From a marine gamma proteobacterium HTCC2143 (lineage in GTDB: Bacteria; Pseudomonadota; Gammaproteobacteria; Pseudomonadales; Dasaniaceae): DNA of 64,000 nt. Numbering within the stretch: the stretch's first letter is position 1; each line of letters begins with the position of its first letter. The stretch is taken from the NCBI GenBank assembly GCA_000169075.1, contig AAVT01000003.1:62001-126000 (forward strand). The letters run 5' to 3'. The notes below the pieces were generated by a model that was not told the DNA's origin, searched no databases, and saw nothing but the letters and a program-made list of their open reading frames with translations. Of this stretch, positions 38,971 to 48,334 are shown piece by piece. The position numbers and the translations under genes were made by a program.

Positions 38971-39090
38971 AAAAACCTCTAAAAGTACAACCGCAGTAAC
39001 AAACACGTACTTTGGATAGACATGGCACTAACTCCTCATAACTGAGTTCATCGGCGCCATACAACCAACATCCGTAATAATGGCTGTGCT

Positions 39091-41241
39091 CTAATCACTG
39101 TAATTTTTTAGCAAACCGGGAAGGTCCAATATCAGTGCTATACCTCCATCCCCGGTAATAGTTGCCCCAGCAATTCCCGGTGTCCCACGCAGCGTATTTC
39201 CAAGCGGCTTGATAACCACTTCCTCTTGTCCGACTAATCGATCAACAACAAACCCGACCCTCTGGCTGCCGATAGTTACAATCACAACATATGCATTGCC
39301 GAAACCCTCTGAGTTATCAGCGTCCCTAACTAGCCATTGTTTGATATAAAACAATGGCAAAATTTTGTCCCGAACAGTGACGACGTCCTGCCCATCAACC
39401 TTATTGGTGCGCGTTACATCCATTTCGAATATTTCGTTGACACTCGCCAGTGGCAAGGCAAATATCTGCCTAGACAACATCACCATCAAGGTCGGCATAA
39501 TGGCTAATGTCAGCGGTACCCTTATTGATAGTCTGGTGCCTTCTCCCATTTTTGAATCAATATCTACAGATCCGTTTAATTGGACAATTTTTGTTTTCAC
39601 AACGTCCATTCCAACACCACGACCAGACACATCAGACACTCGTTTTTTGGTGGAAAAACCTGGCATAAATATAATATTAAAACAATCTGACTCACTCAGG
39701 CGAGCCGCAGAACTCGCATCAAATAAGCCTTTTTCTATGGCCTTGTTACGCAGTATCTCGGGGTCCATACCAGCGCCGTCATCAATAATAGACAAAAGAA
39801 TATGATCCCCCTCCTGCTCAGCAGACAGAATAACCTTGCCGACGCGAGACTTTCCTAAGGCCTCACGCACATCAGGTATTTCGATTCCATGATCGACCGA
39901 ATTGCGAACCAAATGAACAAGCGGATCAGCCAACGCCTCTACCAAATTTTTTTCTAGCTCTGTTTCTTCGCCCTGTAACTCCAAATCAATTTCTTTGTTT
40001 AAACTACGCGCCAAGTCCCTGACTACACGAGGAAAGCGCCCAAAGATCTTTTTAATCGGTTGCATCCGCGTCTTCATTACCGATGACTGCAGGTCTGCCG
40101 TTACTACATCAAGATTTGAGACGGCTTTAATCATCGCTGCATTGACGCTGTCTGTGTTCAAACGCACCAATCGATTGCGCACCAAAACAAGCTCGTCTAC
40201 CATGTTCATGATGTTGTCGAGCCGCTGAATATCAACTCGAACAGTTGTCTCCACGGCACTTACCTTCTTCAGCCTGACGCCAGTGGATGGATCCTCGGCA
40301 TTGCGCGTGATATTTACTGTTGGTACCGAAACCCTTTCGAATGCGGGCTCGACCCCAACCGCCCTATCAATCGATCCTTTGCCTTTGCCGTTTAGCGGGT
40401 CTAATAAGGCGTCAAACTCCTTCTCACCTGCAGAAGGGGGTAACAAAGCCGCTGTTTTGGGTTCAGCCCCATCTACTGCTGTCTCTGACAACGTGCCCAG
40501 TCGAGTGCTGCCCGGCAAACCATCACCGTGGAGCTCATTCAATAGTGCCTCGAACTCTTCATCGCTAATATCGTCATCAGCAAGCGTCTGACTGGCGGCA
40601 TCGTTTGCATCCGTTCTGCTATAAGTTTGTTTATTGTTGCCGTGAAGCTGATCCAGCAGGCTTTCAAATTCATCATCGGTTATCTCATCGCCGGAGGAAA
40701 AAATCGAGTCCAATGACGGCTCTTCTAAGCCGTTTTTTTGCTGTGCGGGTGACTGGGTAAGCGCCGCCAAAAATAGCTCAAATTCTGCATCAGCATTGTC
40801 TACATCAGGAAAACCGCTACTGAGGATAGCCGCTGCGCTATCGCGATCTGAGTCATTCCCGTCTGCCAGCTGTCCCAATGCCAGCAGCAGCTGCGGGTCT
40901 GCTGGCGACAGCTCTTGGCGCCGCCTAAGTTGTTCGAACATAGCATTCACCGCATCAAGAACCTGTAACACAATATCCATCAGTTCAGACGTTACACGGC
41001 GTCGCCCCGTGCGCAGGCTATCAAATAGGTTTTCAGTAATATGGCAACAATCTACCAGCGCGTGTAGCTGCAAAAATCCAGCGCCGCCCTTCACGGTATG
41101 AAATCCACGGAAAATGGTATTAAGCAAGTCGCGATTATCAGGCTGCCCCTCCAAATCTACTAACTGCCCGGATAATTGCTCCAGTATTTCTCCGGCTTCA
41201 ACTAGAAAGTCTTGCAGTATTTCTTCGTCTTCACTGAACAC
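39091..41241 (-). CDS. cheA: chemotaxis histidine kinase CheA
   Basis: A 716-residue kinase: Hpt domain with His48 in GFHTVKGGAGF, a long acidic linker (about 150-330) holding repeated D/E-rich segments of the type EFEALLNELHG, dimerisation helices, HATPase domain (HLVRNSVDHGIE), and CheW-like C-terminal domain. It phosphorylates CheY and CheB. The start is GTG with GGAGG six bases before. The EFEALL-type linker repeats resemble motifs that bind response regulators, but here that is only a guess. Confidence 0.95.
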   Translation of the reverse strand: MFSEDEEILQDFLVEAGEILEQLSGQLVDLEGQPDNRDLLNTIFRGFHTVKGGAGFLQLHALVDCCHITENLFDSLRTGRRRVTSELMDIVLQVLDAVNAMFEQLRRRQELSPADPQLLLALGQLADGNDSDRDSAAAILSSGFPDVDNADAEFELFLAALTQSPAQQKNGLEEPSLDSIFSSGDEITDDEFESLLDQLHGNNKQTYSRTDANDAASQTLADDDISDEEFEALLNELHGDGLPGSTRLGTLSETAVDGAEPKTAALLPPSAGEKEFDALLDPLNGKGKGSIDRAVGVEPAFERVSVPTVNITRNAEDPSTGVRLKKVSAVETTVRVDIQRLDNIMNMVDELVLVRNRLVRLNTDSVNAAMIKAVSNLDVVTADLQSSVMKTRMQPIKKIFGRFPRVVRDLARSLNKEIDLELQGEETELEKNLVEALADPLVHLVRNSVDHGIEIPDVREALGKSRVGKVILSAEQEGDHILLSIIDDGAGMDPEILRNKAIEKGLFDASSAARLSESDCFNIIFMPGFSTKKRVSDVSGRGVGMDVVKTKIVQLNGSVDIDSKMGEGTRLSIRVPLTLAIMPTLMVMLSRQIFALPLASVNEIFEMDVTRTNKVDGQDVVTVRDKILPLFYIKQWLVRDADNSEGFGNAYVVIVTIGSQRVGFVVDRLVGQEEVVIKPLGNTLRGTPGIAGATITGDGGIALILDLPGLLKNYSD

Positions 41242-41304
41242 TCACGACCTCCAGCTCACGTATTTTTATAATTTGGCGGTGACATTTCGGGAACTGAGAA
41301 CCCA

Positions 41305-42108
41305 TTAAAAGCCTAGACTGGACAATAAATCATCGACATCATCTTGTCCGCTGACAACCCCTTCTCGGTTTTTTGCATTAACCGGTGGACCTTCAGCTGA
41401 TAGGTTAAGTCCATCGTCATCGGTAGCCACAGAATCGATAGCCCTCGCGCCCTGGACGATGCCTGTTAAGTCTTCAACTTTGCCTGCCACCCGCATCAGC
41501 TCAACGAGCCTTATCTCAACATCCTGAACCAAATCGATAACCTTCTTGATCACCTGGCCGGTCAGATCCTGAAAATCCTGGGCTAACAAAATAGTATTGA
41601 GCTTGCCCCCTAGTTGGGCAGAATTTTCATCGGCTACGGCGAGGTATCTGTCAACACGCTGATACAGATCCAGATATTCTTCAGGACTAAGCTGTCCCTT
41701 GATCAAAGTATGCAATTCTCGCCGCAACAACAGCGCTCCTTCATTCAACTCCGAAGCAAGTGGAATCGACTCTTCAACCATATCCATAGTTCTATCGGCA
41801 GAACTCTGGGTAAGATTAATGACATAACCCAAACAATCCTCCGCGAGGGTCATTTTTGACGCAGTCTCATCATTGCCACCCGTTGACCTGATGTCTATAT
41901 CGAAGTTAGCGATCGCCTCATGCAATCCTCGCGTGAGCTTCCCAACCTCGCGGTAAATACTATGATCCCGCTCTGCCTTAAGCTTTTCTATTGACGCTAA
42001 GGCACCGGGGAAATCACCCGCTTCTAAATCACTGACTAGCGCTCGAGCACGCTTTGTCAGCGTCTGCCAAAGTTCATCGGAGGGGTTACCTTGATCTGAT
42101 TCCACCAT
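41305..42108 (-). CDS. cheZ: CheY-P phosphatase CheZ
   Basis: A 267-residue largely helical protein. The conserved catalytic segment AQDFQDLTGQVIKKV with the phosphatase glutamine is present near 170-185, and the C-terminal CheY-binding peptide DVDDLLSSLGF ends the protein. It dephosphorylates CheY to end the turning signal. It lies 49 bp after cheY. Confidence 0.93.
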   Translation of the reverse strand: MVESDQGNPSDELWQTLTKRARALVSDLEAGDFPGALASIEKLKAERDHSIYREVGKLTRGLHEAIANFDIDIRSTGGNDETASKMTLAEDCLGYVINLTQSSADRTMDMVEESIPLASELNEGALLLRRELHTLIKGQLSPEEYLDLYQRVDRYLAVADENSAQLGGKLNTILLAQDFQDLTGQVIKKVIDLVQDVEIRLVELMRVAGKVEDLTGIVQGARAIDSVATDDDGLNLSAEGPPVNAKNREGVVSGQDDVDDLLSSLGF

Positions 42109-42157
42109 AGCGTTCCAATTCCTCGCGTTAGTGACGTATCATCTGAAACATCTCGAG

Positions 42158-42532
42158 CTAGTTGCCGACTCGCTCGAAGATCCTATCGATTTTTTCTTTG
42201 AGCACTGCGGCGGTAAATGGCTTCACGATATAACCATTTACCCCTGCTTGGGCCGCCGCAATGATCTGATCTCGCTTTGCCTCCGCAGTCACCATCAAAA
42301 CCGGTAACGTTTTAAGCTTCTCGTCTGCACGAACAGCTTTTAATAAATCAAAACCCGACATACCCGGCATGTTCCAGTCCGTGACAACAAAGTCAAAGTC
42401 CCCGTTTCTTAACATCGGCAATGCTGTTGAGCCATCATCAGCCTCCGCCATATTGGTGAACCCTAAGTCACGCAACAAATTTTTTATGATCCGTCTCATG
42501 GTCGAAAAGTCGTCCACGATTAAAATTTTCAT
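42158..42532 (-). CDS. cheY: chemotaxis response regulator CheY
   Basis: A single receiver domain of 124 residues from the ATG at 42532: acidic pair Asp7-Asp8, phosphoryl acceptor Asp52 in TDWNMPG, and the conserved Lys in VKPFT. It binds FliM when phosphorylated. The start is unsure: AAGGAG directly abuts this ATG, whereas a TTG at 42544 would have GGAGG at normal distance and a GTG at 42550 is also in frame. It follows a 233-bp gap from fliA. Confidence 0.92.
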   Translation of the reverse strand: MKILIVDDFSTMRRIIKNLLRDLGFTNMAEADDGSTALPMLRNGDFDFVVTDWNMPGMSGFDLLKAVRADEKLKTLPVLMVTAEAKRDQIIAAAQAGVNGYIVKPFTAAVLKEKIDRIFERVGN

Positions 42533-42712
42533 CTCCTTGTCCAAAACCACCTCCAGTAATATTTTTGCCTAGGTTTATACCGAAAATTCGTCCGACTAGC
42601 TCCGGCTTCGGCCCACACACTGCTAATTTTTCAGCACCTATTTCCACTACCCTATTGTTAGTTTTTATATTAAAAATAAATCAGCTAAGGTGTATAACTA
42701 ATCTTGATAACC

Positions 42713-42720
42713 GCCGATAA
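42713..42720 (+). promoter_or_regulatory. sigma-28 -10-like box facing fliA
   Basis: GCCGATAA, the sigma-28 (FliA) -10 consensus, occurs on the plus strand in the fliA-cheY gap. The -35 side is weak (ATAA at 15 bp, TATA at 16 bp). A transcript from it would run antisense into the 3' end of fliA. It may be chance. Confidence 0.2.
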
Positions 42721-42765
42721 ACGTTCGGGCTAAAGAAGTTACTCGGTAGATCGACACACCGTATT

Positions 42766-43488
42766 TCAGTCAGTGTCTTCCTGCTGCCAGTCCGACATAC
42801 GACCTCTCAAGCGCGTAGCGGCCTGACTGTGGATTTGACTTACCCGTGATTCACTAACGCCTAAGATCAAGCCAATTTCCTTCAGGTTTAGCTCTTCATC
42901 GTAGTACAGTGCCAATACCAATCGCTCACGTTCCGGCAAAGTCCCAATAGCATCAGCTAGACCCTGCCGCAAAGCGTTCGCCTGAATCCCATCAAAGGGG
43001 CTGGCGGTTGAACTAGGTAATTGTTCTTCAGGCTTATCCTCTCCACTGGTAATCTCATCAAAACTGAATAGTTTACTCGATGCAGAATCTTGCAACATCC
43101 GATAGTAATCATCCAAAGAAACACTCAGCTCCGCTGCAACCTCTTGATCAGTAGCATCGCGCCCCAATCGTGACTCCACAATTTTCAACGCCTCGGAAAC
43201 GCGCCGCGAATTGCGATGTATTGACCGTGGCGCCCAGTCTCCACGACGCACATCATCGATCATTGATCCTCGGATACGAATGCCCGCATAGGTCTCGAAG
43301 CTAGCGCCTTTAGACGCGTCATAATTGCGAGCTGCTTCTAGCAGTCCTATCAAACCGGCCTGCACTAAGTCTTCAACCTGGACACTCGACGGCATACGCG
43401 CCATCAAATGATGGGCGATACGCTTTACCAGCGGCGCATACCGCTCAACCATTTCGTCCATAGTATTGTTATTAACGTTGCTATACAT
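42766..43488 (-). CDS. fliA: flagellar sigma factor FliA (sigma-28)
   Basis: A 240-residue group 3 sigma factor with regions 2 (VEDLVQAGLIGLLEAARNY, RGSMIDDVRRGDW), 3 and 4 (ESRVSQIHSQAATRLR). It directs late flagellar and chemotaxis genes. Length is typical. The anti-sigma gene flgM is not in the window. It is 23 bp after fleN. Confidence 0.96.
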   Translation of the reverse strand: MYSNVNNNTMDEMVERYAPLVKRIAHHLMARMPSSVQVEDLVQAGLIGLLEAARNYDASKGASFETYAGIRIRGSMIDDVRRGDWAPRSIHRNSRRVSEALKIVESRLGRDATDQEVAAELSVSLDDYYRMLQDSASSKLFSFDEITSGEDKPEEQLPSSTASPFDGIQANALRQGLADAIGTLPERERLVLALYYDEELNLKEIGLILGVSESRVSQIHSQAATRLRGRMSDWQQEDTD

Positions 43489-43511
43489 GCATATCCCTTA
43501 AGGCAGTACCG

Positions 43512-44339
43512 TTACTGCTGCCCAGAGACGCCTTGAACCAGTCTCTCCACGAAGAACTCCAAATGTCCTCGCGGTGAGGAAGGAAGCGGCCAACGATCGA
43601 CTGTTTCGGCAATGTTTTTGATAGCAATAGCGGCCTTACAGCTGGGGAACAGCTCCACTACTGCTTTCTGCCTTTGCACGGCCTTGCGTACCGACTCATC
43701 AAAGGGAACACTACCAACATACTGCAAGGTTACGTCGAGAAAACGATCGGTAACCTGATTGAGTTTGTTGAATAAGTTTTTACCTTCTTGTGGCGATCGA
43801 GTCATATTTGCAACCACTCGAAACCGATCAACATCGTATTCTTTACTGAGTAATTTAATCAGTGCATATGCGTCAGTAATTGAGGAAGGTTCATCACAAA
43901 CAACAACTAACACTTCTTGTGAAGCGCGAACAAAACTGACCACCGAATCTGAAATTCCCGCCGCAGTGTCAATCACGAGCACATCAATCTGATGACTGAT
44001 TTCACTAAAAGCATGAATTAACCCCGCGTGTTCCATTGATCCTAACATCGTCATTTTTTGCGTGCCGGAGGAAGCAGGTATGATTCGAATTCCGCCAGGG
44101 CCTGTCAGCATAATGTCCATCAGCGAACATTCACCTGCCAGCACATTTTCAAGATTACGATTCGGCCGTAAACCCAGCAATACGTCAATATTGGCTAACC
44201 CAAGATCCGCATCCAGTAACGCCACTCGACGCCCCATATTTGCTAGGGAAACACTCAAATTTATAGAAACATTAGATTTTCCAACGCCGCCCTTGCCGCC
44301 GGTAACCGCTATTACTTGTACAGGATGACTACTACTCAT
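43512..44339 (-). CDS. fleN: flagellar number regulator FleN (FlhG)
   Basis: A 275-residue MinD-like ATPase with TGGKGGVGKSN near the start and the segment WPLPSSPRGHLEFFVERLV at the end, as in Pseudomonas FleN. It restrains flagellar number by acting on the master regulator FleQ and on FlhF. I take the ATG at 44339; a TTG at 44387 would add 16 codons that look unlike the family. FleQ itself is not in the window. Confidence 0.93.
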   Translation of the reverse strand: MSSSHPVQVIAVTGGKGGVGKSNVSINLSVSLANMGRRVALLDADLGLANIDVLLGLRPNRNLENVLAGECSLMDIMLTGPGGIRIIPASSGTQKMTMLGSMEHAGLIHAFSEISHQIDVLVIDTAAGISDSVVSFVRASQEVLVVVCDEPSSITDAYALIKLLSKEYDVDRFRVVANMTRSPQEGKNLFNKLNQVTDRFLDVTLQYVGSVPFDESVRKAVQRQKAVVELFPSCKAAIAIKNIAETVDRWPLPSSPRGHLEFFVERLVQGVSGQQ

Positions 44340-44403
44340 TGCCTGAATAAACTCCTCGTTGCATTGGCTAGCAATGGCACTGACCAAGTTTGCAATACAA
44401 ATA

Positions 44404-44417
44404 TTCCCAACTGGGAA
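44404..44417. promoter_or_regulatory. inverted repeat upstream of fleN
   Basis: TTCCCA and TGGGAA flank two bases in the 150-bp gap between flhF and fleN. The symmetric site could bind a dimeric regulator or form a small hairpin; there is no other support. Confidence 0.25.
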
Positions 44418-44489
44418 ACCCTTGCATAAAGTTGACTATTGTACACGAACAAAAGTCGATGTAGTTGTTAAACTATAAAACTTGAGCGC

Positions 44490-46037
44490 TTACGCTGTCA
44501 TCGATTGATCATGCGACCGGCGAGAGGTCAGCGTCGCTAACTCATCAGCCATTGACTCATCGTCTGCTCTACTATGCCGCGCCAGATCAATCGCGTTGCG
44601 AACAAGTTGATCAGCTTTTGCAATTGCTATATCACCGGGGATGGCCTGACCATCGGTGCTATACGCAACTGACAAAGATTTATCGATGATAACAGTTAGA
44701 GCACCACCCAAACTCATAGTTTCATCAAGTTTTGTCAACACACAGAGATTCATATTATCGGTTTTATAAGTATGGTAGGCAGACCTCACCACATCCGGCT
44801 GGCTAGTGGTAGGTATCACCAAGATGGACTGCACTCTATCGCCCAGTTCATTAAGTGAGGATAATTGGCTCTGCAATTTGGGGTCCTGTCGATTCAAACC
44901 TGCGGTATCAATCAAAACCAGCGATTTATGCCTTAAGGAATGTAAAACCCGATCAAGGCTATTGTTTTTATCGACGATACACACGGGCACCTTAAGAATT
45001 CGACCAAATGTACGAAGTTGCTCATGAGCGGCTATACGCATTGTATCTGTGGTAACAAGCGCTACATTTTCAGCCCCGTTTTCTAATACATAGCGCGTAG
45101 CTAGCTTTCCAATTGTTGTCGTTTTACCGGCGCCCGTTGGCCCGACAAATGCAAATACGCCGCCAGAACCCACCATATCGCTGCCGACTATCGGTAAGCG
45201 TGCTGTCAGGTCCGTCATTACCGTTTGCCAGATATCGATCGATCCCCTGCTGCTTTTTGTAGGATCAACATCACCGCAATCTAGTAACTCACTGGCAATA
45301 GTCGCCCCAATTCCCATACGCTTTAATCGCTTCCATAAACTTGCCTGATGCGGCTTACTCTGACTGAACTGACCCCACGCCATCGATGAAAACTGACGTT
45401 CTAGCAAATCTCGCATGGACTGCAGTTCAAACCGCATTTGCGATAATTCTTCTTCGTTTCTTCCGGCAGCAGCGACATACTGCGCCTCGTTAACTATCGG
45501 CTCAGATGGCTTCTCCTCAGAGGCTATCGACTCTTCAGCTATCTCCACAGATGGTACGGCGGCCCTTTTATTGAGCGGTACTTGAGTCGGTGTAAAATGG
45601 ACTACATCATCCGGCAAGCTCGCCTCGATCGAGCTCGTTGATAGCTTGTCAGTATCCATCCCGGCCTCACGCTGGCCTTTGCTTTTTTCCGACAGCACCG
45701 ATGCCAACGATCTAGCACGCTGCTTTGCTTCACGCTGCATACGCTCTACCTCAAGCTCCAAATGACTAGCGGCAACTGTGGTTTCGGCTGCGAGACTATC
45801 GGTATTACTGGATCGAAATGGATTATCCGTATAGGCGACTTGCTGAGCTGTCGGCGTCGCACTTTGGCGACTCATCTCGTTGTCCGCAAATTGCGGCACG
45901 CTGTCAAGCGCTATCAGCAGCTCAACCCCTTCACCGGAACGCTTGTTGGATAAAATCACTGCATCCGGCCCCATTTCTTCCCGGACCATTTTTAGCGCCA
46001 AGCGCATATTAGCCGCAACGAAACGTTTTACTTGCAT
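44490..46037 (-). CDS. flhF: flagellar placement GTPase FlhF
   Basis: A 515-residue SRP-family GTPase. It begins MQVKRFVAANMRLAL, has a variable middle (about 55-190), an N-like helical region, and the G domain with GPTGAGKTTT near residue 300, VTTDTMR and TKLDE. It places the flagellum at the pole. The ATG at 46037 has AGAGG eight bases upstream; a preceding TTG is unlikely. Together with FleN it implies polar flagellation (inference). Confidence 0.95.
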   Translation of the reverse strand: MQVKRFVAANMRLALKMVREEMGPDAVILSNKRSGEGVELLIALDSVPQFADNEMSRQSATPTAQQVAYTDNPFRSSNTDSLAAETTVAASHLELEVERMQREAKQRARSLASVLSEKSKGQREAGMDTDKLSTSSIEASLPDDVVHFTPTQVPLNKRAAVPSVEIAEESIASEEKPSEPIVNEAQYVAAAGRNEEELSQMRFELQSMRDLLERQFSSMAWGQFSQSKPHQASLWKRLKRMGIGATIASELLDCGDVDPTKSSRGSIDIWQTVMTDLTARLPIVGSDMVGSGGVFAFVGPTGAGKTTTIGKLATRYVLENGAENVALVTTDTMRIAAHEQLRTFGRILKVPVCIVDKNNSLDRVLHSLRHKSLVLIDTAGLNRQDPKLQSQLSSLNELGDRVQSILVIPTTSQPDVVRSAYHTYKTDNMNLCVLTKLDETMSLGGALTVIIDKSLSVAYSTDGQAIPGDIAIAKADQLVRNAIDLARHSRADDESMADELATLTSRRSHDQSMTA

Positions 46038-46079
46038 CAAAATTGCCTCTAGTAATAGCTAAAATTTAACCCAGTCTGA

Positions 46080-48212
46080 TTAACCGACAGTGCTCTCAAT
46101 CGTTATCTGTTTATCGTCAGGTATTTCTGCGTAAGACAGCACTTGCATCTCTACCGCCGTATGCCGAATAAACTTCACCAATACAGCGCGTAATGGCGCG
46201 GAAACGAGTAATACTGATGGCTTACCCGCCACCTCTTGCCGTTTCGCCGCTTCAATGAGTGCCGACTGCAAACGCTCTGCTAACCCTGGCTCTAAAACAA
46301 TATCGTCAGAAAACCCACTTTGTTGTGCTTGCTGAACTGACTTAAGCAATATTTGTTCCATAGCTGGATCGAGCGCAATAGCCGGTAATATCGACTCTGC
46401 GCCGTAGATATTCTGGACGATAATTCGCCGCAGGGAAGTTCTTACCGCCGCCGTTAGCGCGCCAGAATCTTGACTCAGCAGAGCATTTGAAGATATTGCT
46501 TCAGCGATAGTTCTTAAATCACGAATCGGAACACTTTCGCGCAGTAAATTGCGCAGCACATTCAACAACACCGTCATCGAAACCGTTTCCGGTACCAAGT
46601 GCTCAACCAACTTCGGCGAGTTCTTTGCCAAAATATCCAGCATTTGCTGAACTTCATCATGGCCGAGTAATTCGTGTGTGTGCTTTAATAGCAATTGATT
46701 GATATGCGTGGCGATTACGGTGCTGGTGTCAACGACCGTGTAGCCCAACGTCTGGGCTTGATCTTTCATACCGGGCTCAATCCAAAGCGCATCCAGACCA
46801 AAGGCAGGATCCGTGGTGGGTATGCCGTCCAACTTACCAAATACCTGCCCCGGATTAATAGCCAGCTCTCTATCCGGGTAAACCTCAGCTTCACCTGCCG
46901 CTACACCCATCAAACTGATCCTGTAGGCCGTTGGCATTAGATCAAGATTGTCGCGAATATGGACTGAGGGAATTAAAAAACCAACCTCTTGCGATAGTTT
47001 TTTTCGAATCCCTTTAATTCTGCTCAGTAACTCGCCACCCTGACTTTTATCAACCATGGGGATCAGACGATAGCCGACTTCTAATCCTATGGCATCTACG
47101 GGCTGGACATCGTCCCAGCCAATTTCTGGCACTTCCGCCGCTTTTAGTTGGTCCTTCTTTTCTTGTAACTGCTGACCCTGTTCCAGCTCAACCCGATCCA
47201 CTTCAACTTGATTTTTTCGTTGAGTGATAATGTAGGCAATACCCCCACAGACACTGGCAAGCGATAAAAAAGCAACGTGGGGCATACCCGGGATGATTCC
47301 CATAAAGCCAAGAATACAAGCAGCGACAATCAACGCCTTTGGCGAGTCAAACATTTGTGCCGAAATTTGTGCACCCATGTCTTTAGCATCGCTAACTCTT
47401 GTAACCATTATTGCCGCTGCTGTAGACAGTAACAGTCCCGGTATCTGTGCCACTAACCCGTCACCAATGGTTAATAGTGAGTAGACCTCCAATGCTCGCG
47501 AAAACTCAAGATCATGCTGCAGAATACCTATCGCCAGCCCGCCAATAATATTAATGCTCAAGATCAGGATACCGGCAACAGCGTCTCCTCGGACAAACTT
47601 GCTGGCGCCATCCATTGAGCCATAAAAATCAGCCTCGCTAGCAATTTCCTCGCGACGGGACCGAGCATCATCTTGACTAATTAATCCAGAATTCAAATCT
47701 GCATCAATCGCCATCTGTTTACCGGGCATAGCATCCAACGTAAACCGTGCGCTTACTTCTGATATACGACCCGCACCCTTGGTAACAACAACGAAGTTGA
47801 TGATGATTAATATAAGAAAAACGACGAGGCCTACAGCATAATTACCACCGATAACAACCTCGCCGAAAGATTGGATAACCTTTCCAGCGGCATCACCGCC
47901 CTGATGACCCTCCAGTAGCACAACTCTGGTCGACGCCACATTGAGTGCTAGTCTGAATAAAGTTGATACCAACAGCACCGTAGGAAATACCGCAAAATCG
48001 AGTGGTCTCAATGCATAAACTGCGACCAAGAGAACGACAATCGCCAACGCTATATTAAAGGAAAAGAAAACATCGAGAAGAAATGGTGGCACTGGCAATA
48101 TCATCATGCCAAGAATAGTTACCAGCAGCACAGGAACACCTAGGTTGCCCTGTGCGAAAAGCCCTAATCCAGCTAATTGACTCTGTGTTCCGGGGTTATG
48201 CGGTGCATTCAT
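46080..48212 (-). CDS. flhA: flagellar export gate protein FlhA
   Basis: A 710-residue protein with eight N-terminal membrane helices, including the conserved FHIPEP-type loop sequence GRISEVSARFTLDAMPGKQM, and a large cytoplasmic domain that docks substrates. It is the proton-driven core of flagellar export. Length is normal. A weak sigma-54-like site lies about 80 bp upstream. Confidence 0.96.
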   Translation of the reverse strand: MNAPHNPGTQSQLAGLGLFAQGNLGVPVLLVTILGMMILPVPPFLLDVFFSFNIALAIVVLLVAVYALRPLDFAVFPTVLLVSTLFRLALNVASTRVVLLEGHQGGDAAGKVIQSFGEVVIGGNYAVGLVVFLILIIINFVVVTKGAGRISEVSARFTLDAMPGKQMAIDADLNSGLISQDDARSRREEIASEADFYGSMDGASKFVRGDAVAGILILSINIIGGLAIGILQHDLEFSRALEVYSLLTIGDGLVAQIPGLLLSTAAAIMVTRVSDAKDMGAQISAQMFDSPKALIVAACILGFMGIIPGMPHVAFLSLASVCGGIAYIITQRKNQVEVDRVELEQGQQLQEKKDQLKAAEVPEIGWDDVQPVDAIGLEVGYRLIPMVDKSQGGELLSRIKGIRKKLSQEVGFLIPSVHIRDNLDLMPTAYRISLMGVAAGEAEVYPDRELAINPGQVFGKLDGIPTTDPAFGLDALWIEPGMKDQAQTLGYTVVDTSTVIATHINQLLLKHTHELLGHDEVQQMLDILAKNSPKLVEHLVPETVSMTVLLNVLRNLLRESVPIRDLRTIAEAISSNALLSQDSGALTAAVRTSLRRIIVQNIYGAESILPAIALDPAMEQILLKSVQQAQQSGFSDDIVLEPGLAERLQSALIEAAKRQEVAGKPSVLLVSAPLRAVLVKFIRHTAVEMQVLSYAEIPDDKQITIESTVG

Positions 48213-48289
48213 TGATTATATTTCGTCTTCATTACTGAGTTCAAAAAAATGACGTATTAGGCATATTTCGCCAGCTTCTCAATACCTAT

Positions 48290-48304
48290 GCAAGAATCCG
48301 TCCG
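48290..48304 (-). promoter_or_regulatory. weak sigma-54 promoter candidate for flhA
   Basis: Minus-strand CGGACGGATTCTTGC keeps the invariant GG-N10-GC spacing and the TTGC of the -12 element, but the -24 element matches poorly. It lies 78 bp before flhA, where a RpoN-dependent promoter is known in Pseudomonas. Confidence 0.35.
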
Positions 48305-48334
48305 ATTTTCGCCCTGATGACTTTTTTTCATAAT

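Noticed and set aside
39365-39805. 146-codon plus-strand open frame inside cheA
   Set aside because: Antisense to the CheA kinase domain; no family features.
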